Origin: Ruegeria sp. HKCCD8929
Lineage (GTDB): Bacteria; Pseudomonadota; Alphaproteobacteria; Rhodobacterales; Rhodobacteraceae
Length of the DNA stretch: 64,000 nt
Assembly: GCF_013031405.1 (NCBI RefSeq)
Contig: NZ_WPZY01000001.1
Location: 434,001-498,000 of the forward strand
Direction of reading: 5' to 3'
Shown: piece by piece, positions 1 through 10,249 of the stretch
Numbering within the stretch: position 1 is the stretch's first letter
Layout of the letters: each line of letters starts with the position of its first letter
Program-made: the position numbers and the translations under genes
Notes under the pieces: generated by a model
Seen by the model: the letters and a program-made list of their open reading frames with translations, nothing else
Told to the model about the DNA's origin: nothing
Databases searched by the model: none

Positions 1-419
1 TGCGGATGGAGAAAGGGTTTCTCCACTGGAAAGCTGACCTGATTACCGAATTCGACCCGTTCGAGACCGGGCTGGGCCGGTTTGTCCGCATGGAGAAGGG
101 CGATTTCATCGGCAAAGCCGCGTTGGGGCGCCGGATGGCTGACGGGCCGCGGCGCAAGCTGGTCACGCTCAAGGTCGATTGTACCCACGCTCCGGCCCAC
201 GCCGGGGCGTCCCTGATGCAGGACGGGAAGGTGATCGGCACCGTCACGTCGGGCGAGTGGGGGCACCGCACGGGGATGAACCTGGCCTATGCCTTTGTGG
301 ACTTGGAACATTCCGCCGAGGGCTGCACGTCGAAGCTGGACCTCTGCGGCGACCCGATTGATGCGACGGTCATTCCCTTCTGCCCCTACGATCCGGATCA
401 TACGCGTATCCGGTCATGA
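1..419 (+). CDS. GcvT-domain protein, C-terminal fragment (5' end outside window)
   Basis: The reading frame is already open at base 3 and ends at 419, leaving about 138 residues. The text RMEKGFLHWKADLITEF near the start, GDFIGKAAL about 30 residues later, and the small beta-barrel end (GTVTSGEWG, NLAYAFVD) are typical of the C-terminal half of the aminomethyltransferase (GcvT) fold. That fold occurs alone in the glycine-cleavage T protein and as the folate domain of dimethylglycine/sarcosine dehydrogenases. Only the C-terminus is visible, so it is not possible to say whether an FAD domain precedes it. The next gene starts 33 bases downstream on the same strand, so the two may be co-transcribed. 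Confidence 0.8.
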   Translation, partial: RMEKGFLHWKADLITEFDPFETGLGRFVRMEKGDFIGKAALGRRMADGPRRKLVTLKVDCTHAPAHAGASLMQDGKVIGTVTSGEWGHRTGMNLAYAFVDLEHSAEGCTSKLDLCGDPIDATVIPFCPYDPDHTRIRS

Positions 420-452
420 CAGGCGAGACCCGCGACAAGAGCGAGAGATGAC

Positions 453-1742
453 ATGGCGGTCACATATCTGAAACAGGCCGAGCCGCATCCGACCATCGAA
501 AGCGCCGATATCCGCGACACGATGGCGATCATGCTGGCAGCCATCGAGCGCGATGGCGAAAGGGCCGTCAGGCGCTACGCCGAAACGCTGGACAAGTGGA
601 CTGGCCCGATCGTTCCGTCCGATGGGGAAAGACAGGCTGCCTGCGCCCGTGTTCCCGAGCAACTCAAAGACGATATCCGCTTTGCCCATGACAACATCCG
701 CCGCTTTGCCGAGGCGCAAAAGGCGACGATGGGTGAATGCGAGATAGAGCATATGCCAGGGCTGGCGGCCGGTCAGAAACAGATCCCTGTGACCAGTGTC
801 GGATGCTATGTGCCGGGCGGGCGCTACAGCCATGTGGCCAGCGCGCTTATGACGATCACCACCGCGAAAGTGGCCGAGGTATCTCACATCACCGCCGTTT
901 CGCCGCCCAGACCTGAAACGGGCATTCCCGACGCTATCGTCTATGCCATGGACCTTTGCGGTGCGGATCTGATCCTGAACCTCGGCGGGGTGCAGGGCAT
1001 CGCTGCCATGGCCCAAGGCCTGTTCGGTGCTTATCCGGCAGACATCCTTGTGGGGCCGGGCAACAGCTATGTGGCCGAGGCCAAGCGGATGCTGTTCGGC
1101 AAGGTCGGTATCGACATGTTCGCGGGTCCCACGGATTCCCTGGCGATCGCCGATCACACGGCGGATCCCGAAACCGTGGCCTGGGACCTGATCGGCCAGG
1201 CCGAGCATGGTGTGGACAGCCCGGTCTGGCTTGTCACCACCGATCGCGCGCTGGCCAAGCGGGTGCTGGCGCGGGCGTCTGAGCTTTGTCACGCTTTGCC
1301 CGAACCAAACGCCTCGGTCGCGCAGACCTCGTGGCGGGAGCGGGCCGAGGTCATCCTGTGCAACGGCCGAGGCGAGGTGGTGGAGGTTGTCAATCGCTAT
1401 GCCCCGGAACATCTGCAGGTACAGGCCGAGGATTTGGACTGGTGGCTGGCGAACCTGACCACCTATGGCTCTCTGTTTCTGGGCGAAGAGACGACCGTGT
1501 CCTTTGGCGACAAGACCTCAGGACCGAATCATGTGCTGCCGACCAGCCGGGCAGCACGTTACACGGGCGGGCTGTCGGTGCACAAATTCACCAAGACCGT
1601 CACCTGGCAGCGATGCACGCGCGAAGCCCCAAACGAGTTGGCGCTGCGGACCGCAAGGATCAGCCGGGTGGAAGGGATGGAGGGGCACGCCCGCTTGGCC
1701 GAGATGCGGTTGGACCGCACTGTCACGGCCGCAGGTGAATAA
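453..1742 (+). CDS. Histidinol dehydrogenase family NAD-dependent dehydrogenase, possibly sulfopropanediol dehydrogenase (HpsN type)
   Basis: A 429-residue protein of full HisD length. The catalytic landmarks of HisD are present: QAEHG (about 249-253), RYAPEHL (about 315-321), FGDKTSGPNHVLPT (about 351-364) and EGMEGHA with a histidine near 412. GPGNSYVAEAKR (201-212) marks the nucleotide-binding part. There are no histidine-biosynthesis genes nearby. It lies beside a GcvT-type gene and convergent to a sulfonate-type ABC importer. HpsN oxidises (R)-2,3-dihydroxypropane-1-sulfonate (DHPS) to sulfolactate and is a HisD paralogue in roseobacters, so DHPS catabolism is a plausible role. That assignment is inference from context; family membership is firm. 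Confidence 0.8.
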   Translation: MAVTYLKQAEPHPTIESADIRDTMAIMLAAIERDGERAVRRYAETLDKWTGPIVPSDGERQAACARVPEQLKDDIRFAHDNIRRFAEAQKATMGECEIEHMPGLAAGQKQIPVTSVGCYVPGGRYSHVASALMTITTAKVAEVSHITAVSPPRPETGIPDAIVYAMDLCGADLILNLGGVQGIAAMAQGLFGAYPADILVGPGNSYVAEAKRMLFGKVGIDMFAGPTDSLAIADHTADPETVAWDLIGQAEHGVDSPVWLVTTDRALAKRVLARASELCHALPEPNASVAQTSWRERAEVILCNGRGEVVEVVNRYAPEHLQVQAEDLDWWLANLTTYGSLFLGEETTVSFGDKTSGPNHVLPTSRAARYTGGLSVHKFTKTVTWQRCTREAPNELALRTARISRVEGMEGHARLAEMRLDRTVTAAGE

Positions 1743-1745
1743 AAT

Positions 1746-1777
1746 CATCCCAACCGCGACGCAACGCGATTGGGATG
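1746..1777. terminator. Bidirectional terminator-like hairpin between convergent genes
   Basis: CATCCCAA (1746-1753) pairs with TTGGGATG (1770-1777), with further CGCG complementarity inside the loop. It lies immediately after the stop of the HisD-like gene and before the stop of the opposing permease gene, where a shared terminator is expected. No long T-run follows. Confidence 0.6.
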
Positions 1778-1791
1778 GTGTCAGAAATGGA

Positions 1792-3060
1792 TCAGCTCCG
1801 GCCTTTCCACGGCACCAGAACACGTTCGGCCCACCGCATCAGGATGTCGATGCCAAAGCCGATGACGCCGATCAGAATGATCCCCATGATCACGATATCG
1901 GTGTTCTGGAAACGCGACGCCACCATGATCATCATGCCCGCGCCTTTTTCAGCCGCCACAAGCTCGGCGGCCACAACCGTGCCCCAGCAGACACCCATGG
2001 CCACGCGTGCACCGGTGAAGATCTCGGGCAAGCTGTTGGGGATGATGACATGCCGCATCAGCTGCCATTTCGAGGCGCCCAGCGAGTAGGCCGCGTGCAC
2101 CTTTGAGATATTCACGCCGGACACACCCGATCGTGCGGCAATGGCCATGATCCAGAGTGCTGCAAGGAACAGCAGGATGATCTTGCCGCCTTCGCCGATG
2201 CCGGCCCAGATGATCACCAGCGGGATCAGGGCAAGCGGCGGGACAGGGCGCATGAACTCGACAATCGGGTCAAACCAGCCACGGAACCAGTTGGACAGAC
2301 CCATGGCATAGCCAAGCGGAATGCCAACTAACGACCCAAGAACAAAACCGGCGATCACCCGGAACAGTGAGAACCCCAGATGTTCCCACAGTGTGTAATT
2401 GCGGAAGCCATCGGTGATGATCTCGGCCAGGCGGCTCCCTACGTTTTCCGGTGCCGGTAGCCAGATCGGCTCCATCTGCCAGCCTTTGTCCGGCTCGATG
2501 TTGAGCGTACCGCGCTGCGACATCGCGACCCGCGCGAAATCGGTTTGTACGACGCCGCCAGGCTCGATGGACTCGCCGTTCACCGCGACGATCCGGGCCC
2601 CTTCGCCGCGACCAATCTCGTCGTTCTTGTCCAGCCGCGCCAACTGACTACGATAGGCGGCAATCGCCACGCTGTCATCCTTGGCAAAGCCGTCGCCGGG
2701 CGCCACCTCGGGTGCGTCTGCTGGCGCGTCCGCAGGATGTACCACAACGGTGACCGTTGCGTCGTCGCGCTCACCATCCGACGTTTCTACCGTATAGGTA
2801 AAAGTCCCCTCGCCGACAAACGGGCCGGGTGCGTGCAGAAAACCGGGCAAAAGCGCCGATCCGGTGAACGCCCCCCACAGCGCGAAGATAGCAACGATCG
2901 AGATGATCGAGGCCTTGCGATCGGACACAACCGCGCTTTCGTCCCCGAACGTCACGGTCTTGAGAGATGTGAAATCGTGGCGCTGCGTTCCGGCAGTGAC
3001 AAGCTTTACCGCGAAAAAGGCGGCGATGAAAATGGCAACGTAGATCAGTATCGGGATCAT
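1792..3060 (-). CDS. Taurine/sulfonate-type ABC transporter permease with a large extracytoplasmic insert (TauC-like)
   Basis: A 422-residue inner-membrane permease, much longer than the usual roughly 250-280 for TauC/SsuC. Residues about 215-422 are the normal BPD permease domain, with the EAA-type loop AAYSLGASKWQLMRHVIIP. Before it are two extra membrane segments (about 1-20 and 48-72) and a hydrophilic stretch of about 120 residues (76-195). That stretch contains a beta-rich part (GTFTYTVETSDG, TVTVVVHP) and a PDZ-like phrase (GARIVAVNGESIEPG). The start ATG overlaps the stop of the upstream ATPase gene (ATGA), so they are translationally coupled. The extra domain might face the binding protein, but its role is unknown. 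Confidence 0.85.
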   Translation of the reverse strand: MIPILIYVAIFIAAFFAVKLVTAGTQRHDFTSLKTVTFGDESAVVSDRKASIISIVAIFALWGAFTGSALLPGFLHAPGPFVGEGTFTYTVETSDGERDDATVTVVVHPADAPADAPEVAPGDGFAKDDSVAIAAYRSQLARLDKNDEIGRGEGARIVAVNGESIEPGGVVQTDFARVAMSQRGTLNIEPDKGWQMEPIWLPAPENVGSRLAEIITDGFRNYTLWEHLGFSLFRVIAGFVLGSLVGIPLGYAMGLSNWFRGWFDPIVEFMRPVPPLALIPLVIIWAGIGEGGKIILLFLAALWIMAIAARSGVSGVNISKVHAAYSLGASKWQLMRHVIIPNSLPEIFTGARVAMGVCWGTVVAAELVAAEKGAGMMIMVASRFQNTDIVIMGIILIGVIGFGIDILMRWAERVLVPWKGRS

Positions 3061-3863
3061 TGTGCTGCCTCCGTGCGCCCCATGATTTCCTCTTCCATAT
3101 CCCAGATCATGCCCAGGATTTCTTCGCGATTGGTGGCGAATTCGGGGTGTTTCTTGACGTCACGCAAATCCTGCCCAACGCCCATATCCGCAAAGGGCAG
3201 GCGGTATTCCTTATGAATCCGGCCCGGTCGCGGCGCCATGACCAGCAGCCGTTCGCCCAGCAGCAGCGCCTCCTCCACCGAGTGGGTGATCAGGATGATG
3301 GTCTTGCCAGTCTCTTTCCAGAGCTTCAGCACCAGCGACTGCATCTTTTCGCGCGTCAGCGCGTCGAGCGCCCCCAGAGGTTCGTCCATGAGAATGACAT
3401 CAGGATCATTGGCAAGACAACGCGCTAGCGCCACCCGCTGCTGCATGCCGCCCGACAATTCATAGATTGCCTTTTCCTTGAAGTCCTGCAGGCCCACGAT
3501 ATCGAGCAGATGATCGACCTCGGCGCCGTATTGCGCCTCGCGCTGGCCTTTCATGCGAGGGCCGAAACTGACGTTTTCCCGCACGCTCATCCATTCGAAC
3601 AGCGCGCCCCTTTGGAACACCATGCCGCGCTCGGCGTCCGGGCCCGAGACCGTGTGACCATTCATCACGATCTGCCCCTCGGTCGGGGCGAGGAACCCGG
3701 CCACGATGTTCAACAGCGTGGTCTTGCCGCAGCCCGACGGCCCCAGGACGCTCATCAACTCACCTTCCTTGAGGTGCAGCGAAACGTCCTTGAGCGCTTG
3801 CACCGACGTGCCGTTCGGCAGGTCGAAACGCATGGAGATTTTTTCGATTGATAATCCTGTCAT
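3057..3863 (-). CDS. Taurine/sulfonate-type ABC transporter ATP-binding protein (TauB-like)
   Basis: A 268-residue cytoplasmic ATPase that energises the neighbouring permease. It shows a Walker A (GPSGCGKTT, about 40-48), the signature LSGGMQQRVALARC, Walker B (DVILMDEPLGALDALT) and the switch histidine in LITHSVEEALLLGERLLVM. The LITHSVEEA phrase and the length fit the nitrate/sulfonate/taurine family. It is the middle gene of a three-gene operon read right to left: binding protein, ATPase, permease. The gap to the binding-protein gene contains a strong hairpin that could lower expression relative to the binding protein. Confidence 0.9.
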   Translation of the reverse strand: MTGLSIEKISMRFDLPNGTSVQALKDVSLHLKEGELMSVLGPSGCGKTTLLNIVAGFLAPTEGQIVMNGHTVSGPDAERGMVFQRGALFEWMSVRENVSFGPRMKGQREAQYGAEVDHLLDIVGLQDFKEKAIYELSGGMQQRVALARCLANDPDVILMDEPLGALDALTREKMQSLVLKLWKETGKTIILITHSVEEALLLGERLLVMAPRPGRIHKEYRLPFADMGVGQDLRDVKKHPEFATNREEILGMIWDMEEEIMGRTEAAQ

Positions 3864-3932
3864 GTCCCTCTTTCTGCATGAGGGGCGTCATCCACCATCG
3901 GGGATGCGCACGCGCATTTTATGAGTGTGGTG

Positions 3933-3960
3933 GGCAGGCCTGACTGAAATCGGGCCTGCC
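3933..3960 (-). terminator. Intercistronic hairpin between binding-protein and ATPase genes
   Basis: GGCAGGCC (3933-3940) pairs with GGCCTGCC (3953-3960) around a 12-base loop, just after the binding-protein stop codon on the minus strand. There is no T-run. It most likely attenuates transcription or protects the upstream mRNA, giving more binding protein than ATPase. Confidence 0.55.
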
Positions 3961-3968
3961 TGATCAGA

Positions 3969-4970
3969 TTAGCTGCCGCCAGCGATCTGCATCGGCTCGA
4001 CATTGACCGAGTTTTCATAGCTGCCCAGAGCGGCGTCGATGCTGCCCGCCGAAACGAAGACATCCGCCACACCTTTCATGAAGGTCTGAACGTTGCCACC
4101 CAACCACTTCTCGGACAGTTGCTCGCCTATGCTCGGGAAACCCATCGTGCCGATGGCGCCGCGTGCGGCTTCCAGATCCATGCCCGATTCCTTGGCGATC
4201 ACACCCAGCATCTCATCGCCTCCGGCGCCCGAGTTCCAGCGTTCGTTAGCTGCGGCTGTCACGCTAAGAAACTTGGCGACGAGATCGGGGTTTTCCGAAA
4301 CGAACGCTTCGGGTGACGAGGTGACGTCGAAGACCAAAATGCCCAGTTCTTCCTTTTCGGCGCCGGTCAGCAGCACGTTGCCATGCTCTTTCATCCGGCT
4401 CAGGCCGCCGCCATAGCCGCAGGCGAAATCAACCGCGCCCTGGGACAGTGCCGCTGCACCCTCGGGCGGAGCCATGTCGACCACTTCTAGGCTTGCAAGG
4501 TCGACGCCGAAGTGATCCATCTGCCGCAGAAAGCCATAGTGCGCCGCGGTACCCAGCGGTACCGCCACTTTCTTGCCGGCCAACTCGCTCGCGGTCTCTT
4601 TGTCGATTTCCAGATCCGACCGCACAACGCAGTTGTCGTTCTCGGAATAGGTCACGGCCACATCGACCACCTGAATTGCCTGCCCGGCTGAGGCCGCGAC
4701 AACGAAGGGCGGGATGCCCTGGCTGACGGCGATCTGCACGTCGCCCGAGGCCATGGCAGCACTCATCGCGGTGCCGGTCTCGAAACTCACCCAGTTCACC
4801 TTGAGCCCCAGTGCCTCGTCATAGGCGCCATTGGCCTTGGATTCCAGCATGGGCAGGGGCCATTCCAGGAAATAGGCGACGGTGATTTCATCCAGATCCT
4901 GGGCCAGCGCGGCATGGCTGGACAGGGCCAGCACACTGGTGGCCGCAATGGTTGCGAGAACTTTTTTCAT
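3969..4970 (-). CDS. Taurine/sulfonate-type ABC transporter substrate-binding protein (TauA-like)
   Basis: A 333-residue periplasmic binding protein with a clear Sec signal peptide (MKKVLATIAATSVLALSSHAALA, cleavage expected before QDLDE). The mature start DEITVAYFLEWPLPM, followed by GTAMSAAMASGDVQIAVSQG and GKKVAVPLGTAAHYGFL, follows the TauA/SsuA/NMT1 pattern of a two-lobed ligand-binding fold. The ligand cannot be read from sequence. Convergence with the HisD-like gene makes a C2-C3 sulfonate such as taurine or DHPS the leading guess. It is the first gene of the operon and diverges from the IclR gene across a 273-base gap. Confidence 0.85.
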   Translation of the reverse strand: MKKVLATIAATSVLALSSHAALAQDLDEITVAYFLEWPLPMLESKANGAYDEALGLKVNWVSFETGTAMSAAMASGDVQIAVSQGIPPFVVAASAGQAIQVVDVAVTYSENDNCVVRSDLEIDKETASELAGKKVAVPLGTAAHYGFLRQMDHFGVDLASLEVVDMAPPEGAAALSQGAVDFACGYGGGLSRMKEHGNVLLTGAEKEELGILVFDVTSSPEAFVSENPDLVAKFLSVTAAANERWNSGAGGDEMLGVIAKESGMDLEAARGAIGTMGFPSIGEQLSEKWLGGNVQTFMKGVADVFVSAGSIDAALGSYENSVNVEPMQIAGGS

Positions 4971-5087
4971 GATTTCCTCCGGTTGGATTCGTTTGTTCTT
5001 ATGAGCTACCCGTTCGGGTTGCGGTTTTGTTGGTGCGCGCCAGAACGCGCCTTTGGTCGTCAGGGACAGCTTCGATCTATCGCTTTA

Positions 5088-5103
5088 CAGAACTAGTGTT
5101 CTG
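5088..5103. promoter_or_regulatory. Candidate IclR operator in the tauA-like/IclR divergent gap
   Basis: CAGAAC-TAGT-GTTCTG is an interrupted palindrome (6-base arms, 4-base spacer) in the AT-richer part of the gap between the divergent binding-protein gene (start 4970) and the IclR gene (start 5244). Position and symmetry suit a dimeric regulator. Binding by the neighbouring IclR protein is inferred. Confidence 0.4.
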
Positions 5104-5243
5104 AAATAGGAGAGTATTAAGCAGCTTTGCTTTGCGTCAACAGTTTTCTCGGTATGACCAGGCCGACTCAGCTCGTCCCACTGCTTTGATTGCGAGTTTC
5201 GGGTGACCCGGTTTGCATTGCAAGAACAAGAGGAAAGGCACAC

Positions 5244-6032
5244 ATGGGTCGGTCCAGCGAGAGTTCGATTGTGACGAAATGCGCGTTGGTCATGGATGTT
5301 CTGACGCATTCACGACAACCGCTGGCCTTCTCGGAAATCGTTGCGCAGACAGGGTTTGTCAAAAGCTCGTGCCATCGGATTCTTGCAGTCCTGCAGAGCG
5401 AAGGGATGGTGGACTACGAAAAGGAAAGCCGCAGGTACCGCACCGGCCCCCGGTTCTTTGAGTGGGCGCGTGCGGCCTGGCACCGGACCGATTTGCAACA
5501 GGCAGCAGCCGACCCGATGATACGGTTGAGCGATGAGACCGGCATGAACGTGGTTCTGTCGGTGCTTGACGGCAGCACCGTTCTGTATCTGCGGACATCC
5601 GACTATGTCTCCATCCGTTTCGCGGCCCGCGCCGGGGATCACGCGCCACTCTACTGTACCGCCGCAGGCAAGGTTTTTCTGGCACATATGAGTAGAACGC
5701 AAAGGGACGCGGTGCTGTCCTCGGTTCGATTTGAGAAATTCACCGAGTTCACCAAGACCTCACAGGAAGAGCTTGAGGAACAATTCCTCGAGATTCTGGA
5801 AGGGGGATATGCGACCGCGATCGAAGAGGAAATTTCGGGCGTCGTCGGGATCGCGTCTCCAATCTGGAACGAGCAGAACAAGGTCGCCGCGTGCCTGTCA
5901 GTCTGGGCGTTGGCCGAGCGCGCGGGCAAGGACAAGGTGCTGGCGATGGTCCCTCGTCTTCAGGGCGCCACACGCCATATTTCGACATTGATCGGAGGCG
6001 CGGTGCCAAGTGAATCCGGGTTGACGATGTGA
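5244..6032 (+). CDS. IclR family transcriptional regulator
   Basis: About 262 residues from the ATG at 5244, which follows an AGAGGAAAGG purine tract; an in-frame extension back to 5190 lacks a ribosome site. The N-terminal winged helix-turn-helix (about 10-70: SIVTKCALVMDVL, FSEIVAQTGFVKSSCHRIL) is followed by an IclR effector domain (LPLYCTAAGKVFLAHMS-like segment near 140-155, ISGVVGIASPIW near 210). It diverges from the TauABC-type operon and is followed 48 bases later by an FAD oxidoreductase gene, so it probably controls one or both. The effector is unknown. Confidence 0.85.
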   Translation: MGRSSESSIVTKCALVMDVLTHSRQPLAFSEIVAQTGFVKSSCHRILAVLQSEGMVDYEKESRRYRTGPRFFEWARAAWHRTDLQQAAADPMIRLSDETGMNVVLSVLDGSTVLYLRTSDYVSIRFAARAGDHAPLYCTAAGKVFLAHMSRTQRDAVLSSVRFEKFTEFTKTSQEELEEQFLEILEGGYATAIEEEISGVVGIASPIWNEQNKVAACLSVWALAERAGKDKVLAMVPRLQGATRHISTLIGGAVPSESGLTM

Positions 6033-6080
6033 CGTTGTGTCTTGCATGATGATAGAGCAGTTCTGCAATGCGAGACTGTC

Positions 6081-7388
6081 ATGGATATTTCTGACAAAGC
6101 CGCCCCTGACTGGCCCAGGTCCTTATGGGCAGACGCCGTTGAAAACACGGATGTAAACGCGCCACTTGATGGGGATCTTCAGACCGACGTGGCGATCATA
6201 GGGGCTGGTTTCACCGGCCTTCGCGCAGCCTTGCACCTGGCCGAGGCTGGCACGTCCGTCGCGGTTATCGATACCGGCGATGTCGGCTGGGGTGCATCTG
6301 GCCGGAACGGTGGTCAGGTCAATCCGATGCTGCCCTTCAACTCGCCGGCAAAACTGCGCCGGTTGCTGGGTGCAACATATTTCGAGCGATTGACCGAAGC
6401 CTCACTGAAGTCGGCAGACGAGTTGTTTTCCCTGATCGACACCTATCAGATTGAGTGCCAGGCACGGCAAAACGGATGGCTGAGGGTGCTGCACAACGAA
6501 CGCGCTCTGCGCAAGGCAGAGGCGGATGTGAAGGAATGGAACAGCTTTGGTGCCGGGATGACCGTTGCGCGCGGCGAAGACGTGCATCGCGTTTCCGGCA
6601 CCAAGTCCTACGAATACGGGGTGATCACGCCGCGTGGCGGAGCGGTGCATCCATTGATGCTGGCGCAGGGCCTGGCCAAGGCGGCAGCGCAACGAGGGGC
6701 AAGGATCTTTGGCCGCACCACAGCACACTCTTTGAAACAGGTGGACAATCAGTGGCAGGTGCAGACGGACCGAGGCTCGATCAGGTCAGGGAACGTGATC
6801 GTGGCAACCAACGGATACTCGGGACCGCTTGTGCCCAAACTGGACCGCAGCATCATCCCGTTGACCCCGATCCAGATGGCAACCGCATCTCTGCCTAATG
6901 ATGTGATCGACAGTATACTGCCGGATGGTCACACAATTTCGGACAGCCGCCGGGTGATAATGTATGCCCGGCGCGAGCCGGATAATCGCATTGTGTATGG
7001 CGGGCTGGGCAAGCGCCTTGGAAATGGTGAGCTGGGCGGGTTCGATTGGCTGAGGCGAGACGCCGAGCGGGTGTTTCCGCAACTCAGGGGTGCAGCCTGG
7101 ACCCACCGCTGGGGCGGTCAGATCGCCATTACCGACGATCATTTGCCACACCTTCACGAACCGCAAAAAGGTCTGGTCATCGGCCTTGGGTACAACGGCC
7201 GTGGCGTGGCTATGTCCAATGTGATGGGACGAGTGTTGGCCGAACGGGTGCTGGGTGCGGCACAGGACACGCTGCCGTTCCCGACTGCGCCGATCAAGGC
7301 AATTCCCTATCGCCCCTTCAAGTTGATGGGCTTGGGGTCGGCAGTCTGGTTCATGCGACTTCTGGATGCGATTGAAACCAGATCATGA
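6081..7388 (+). CDS. FAD-dependent amine/amino-acid oxidoreductase (DadA/PuuB-like)
   Basis: A 435-residue flavoprotein of the DAO superfamily. The dinucleotide-binding motif TDVAIIGAGFTGLRAALHLAEAG lies near residues 36-58, and GWGASGRNGGQVNPM soon after is the second FAD contact typical of PuuB/OrdL-type oxidases. GLGYNGRGVAMSNVMGRVLAERV closes the FAD site near the C-terminus. Members oxidise amino groups of amino acids, gamma-glutamylputrescine or N-methylated amines; the substrate cannot be set here. The start at 6081 was chosen because the upstream in-frame start (TTG at 6042) has no support. It follows the IclR gene and is convergent to the peptide ABC operon. Confidence 0.8.
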   Translation: MDISDKAAPDWPRSLWADAVENTDVNAPLDGDLQTDVAIIGAGFTGLRAALHLAEAGTSVAVIDTGDVGWGASGRNGGQVNPMLPFNSPAKLRRLLGATYFERLTEASLKSADELFSLIDTYQIECQARQNGWLRVLHNERALRKAEADVKEWNSFGAGMTVARGEDVHRVSGTKSYEYGVITPRGGAVHPLMLAQGLAKAAAQRGARIFGRTTAHSLKQVDNQWQVQTDRGSIRSGNVIVATNGYSGPLVPKLDRSIIPLTPIQMATASLPNDVIDSILPDGHTISDSRRVIMYARREPDNRIVYGGLGKRLGNGELGGFDWLRRDAERVFPQLRGAAWTHRWGGQIAITDDHLPHLHEPQKGLVIGLGYNGRGVAMSNVMGRVLAERVLGAAQDTLPFPTAPIKAIPYRPFKLMGLGSAVWFMRLLDAIETRS

Positions 7389-7485
7389 GCTGGTGCGCCT
7401 GAAAAACTCCCTGTTCCCCAGACTGGACCAACCCAAGTCTGAGGTGGACGGGCCCTCCATTTTGGACCCATCCAGATATGCAGCT

Positions 7486-9105
<1,620 letters not shown>

Positions 9106-9118
9106 TTCGTCCTCCATC

Positions 9119-10249
9119 TCAGCGGTCCTTGGGGTCGAGCGCATCGCGCAGACCATCGCCCAGGAAGTTCAGGGCAAACAGCAGAACGGTCATCGTGGCC
9201 GCCGGATAGAACAGCATGAACGGCGCGTTCCGCATGTTCTTGGCGCCTTCCGAAATCAGCACACCCAGCGAGGTCAGCGGTTCCTGCACGCCGAGGCCGA
9301 GGAAGCTGAGGAAGCTTTCCAGCAGGATCACCCGCGGGATCAAAAGGGTCATGTAGATGATCACGATACCGGCGGTGTTGGGGATGATGTGCCGCCGCAC
9401 GATGGCGCGGCCCGAGACCCCCATCGCCTCGGCGGCCTGCACGAATTCGCGGCGCCGCAGGCTGAGGGTCTGGCCGCGCACGATACGGGCCATATCCAGC
9501 CATTCCACCGCACCCACTGCCAGGAACATCAGCACCAGGTTGCGGCCAAAGAACACCATCAGCAGGATCACGAAGAACACGAAGGGCAGCGAGTACATCA
9601 CATCGACGAACCGCATCATCACATTGTCGACGCGGCCTCCGACGAACCCGGCGGTGGCGCCATAGAGCACACCGATGACCAGGGCGACAGCAGTGGCCAG
9701 CGCGCCGATGAGCAGCGAGATCCTGAGCGAGATCAGGATGCGCGAGAACAGGTCGCGCCCGTTCGCATCCGTGCCCATCAGGAAATAGAGTTGCTGGACC
9801 GAGGCCTCCATCACACCTTTCTTGGGATCATTTGCGTCAATGGACATCTCGGCATTCGAGAACACATCCGAGCGTTCCAGATAGCGCGAGATGCGCGGGT
9901 CCAGATCGCGGCGCTCGCTTGAGACCGGGATGCGGACCTTGCCGCCCTCGACCTCGATCTCACCCAGATCGACGCGGGCGCGTCTCAGCGCCGATTCCGC
10001 GGCTGGAATGATCTGCGCTTCCTGCGGATAGGGGCTGAGCGAGGGTTTGACCTTGACGAATTCGGGATAAACCTCGGAATAAGAGTGCGGTGCCACCAGC
10101 GGGCCGATTGCACCCGCAATCGCCATTACGATCAGCACCACGATTGAGGCCATAGCGGCCTTGTTGCGTCTGAGCCGCAGCATGGCGGTGGCCCAGAGCG
10201 AGCGGCTTTCCCCGGAAACCGGGGCGGTATCTACGGAGATATCAGTCAT
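9119..10249 (-). CDS. Peptide ABC transporter permease (OppC-like, extended)
   Basis: A 376-residue DppC/OppC-type permease, longer than the common roughly 300. After the first membrane segment (about 26-47) there is an unusually long extracytoplasmic region (about 50-165) before the conserved FLMGTDANGRDLFSRIL motif, which in this family normally follows TM1 closely. The EAA loop (AAEAMGVSGRAIVRRHIIPN) and the ending ALNFLGDGLRDALDPKDR are standard. The start ATG overlaps the end of the OppB-like gene by 8 bases, so they are coupled. The long loop resembles E. coli YejE-type permeases, which fits the fused ATPase of YejF type. Confidence 0.87.
   Translation of the reverse strand: MTDISVDTAPVSGESRSLWATAMLRLRRNKAAMASIVVLIVMAIAGAIGPLVAPHSYSEVYPEFVKVKPSLSPYPQEAQIIPAAESALRRARVDLGEIEVEGGKVRIPVSSERRDLDPRISRYLERSDVFSNAEMSIDANDPKKGVMEASVQQLYFLMGTDANGRDLFSRILISLRISLLIGALATAVALVIGVLYGATAGFVGGRVDNVMMRFVDVMYSLPFVFFVILLMVFFGRNLVLMFLAVGAVEWLDMARIVRGQTLSLRRREFVQAAEAMGVSGRAIVRRHIIPNTAGIVIIYMTLLIPRVILLESFLSFLGLGVQEPLTSLGVLISEGAKNMRNAPFMLFYPAATMTVLLFALNFLGDGLRDALDPKDR

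Noticed and set aside
453..1742. Histidine biosynthesis hisD
   Set aside because: No his genes are nearby, and the context is catabolic; a HisD paralogue such as HpsN is more likely.
7419..7441. Weak hairpin (CAGACT/AGTCTG) between the convergent FAD oxidoreductase and peptide ABC genes
   Set aside because: The stem is only six pairs with an 11-base loop and no T-run, too weak to call a terminator.
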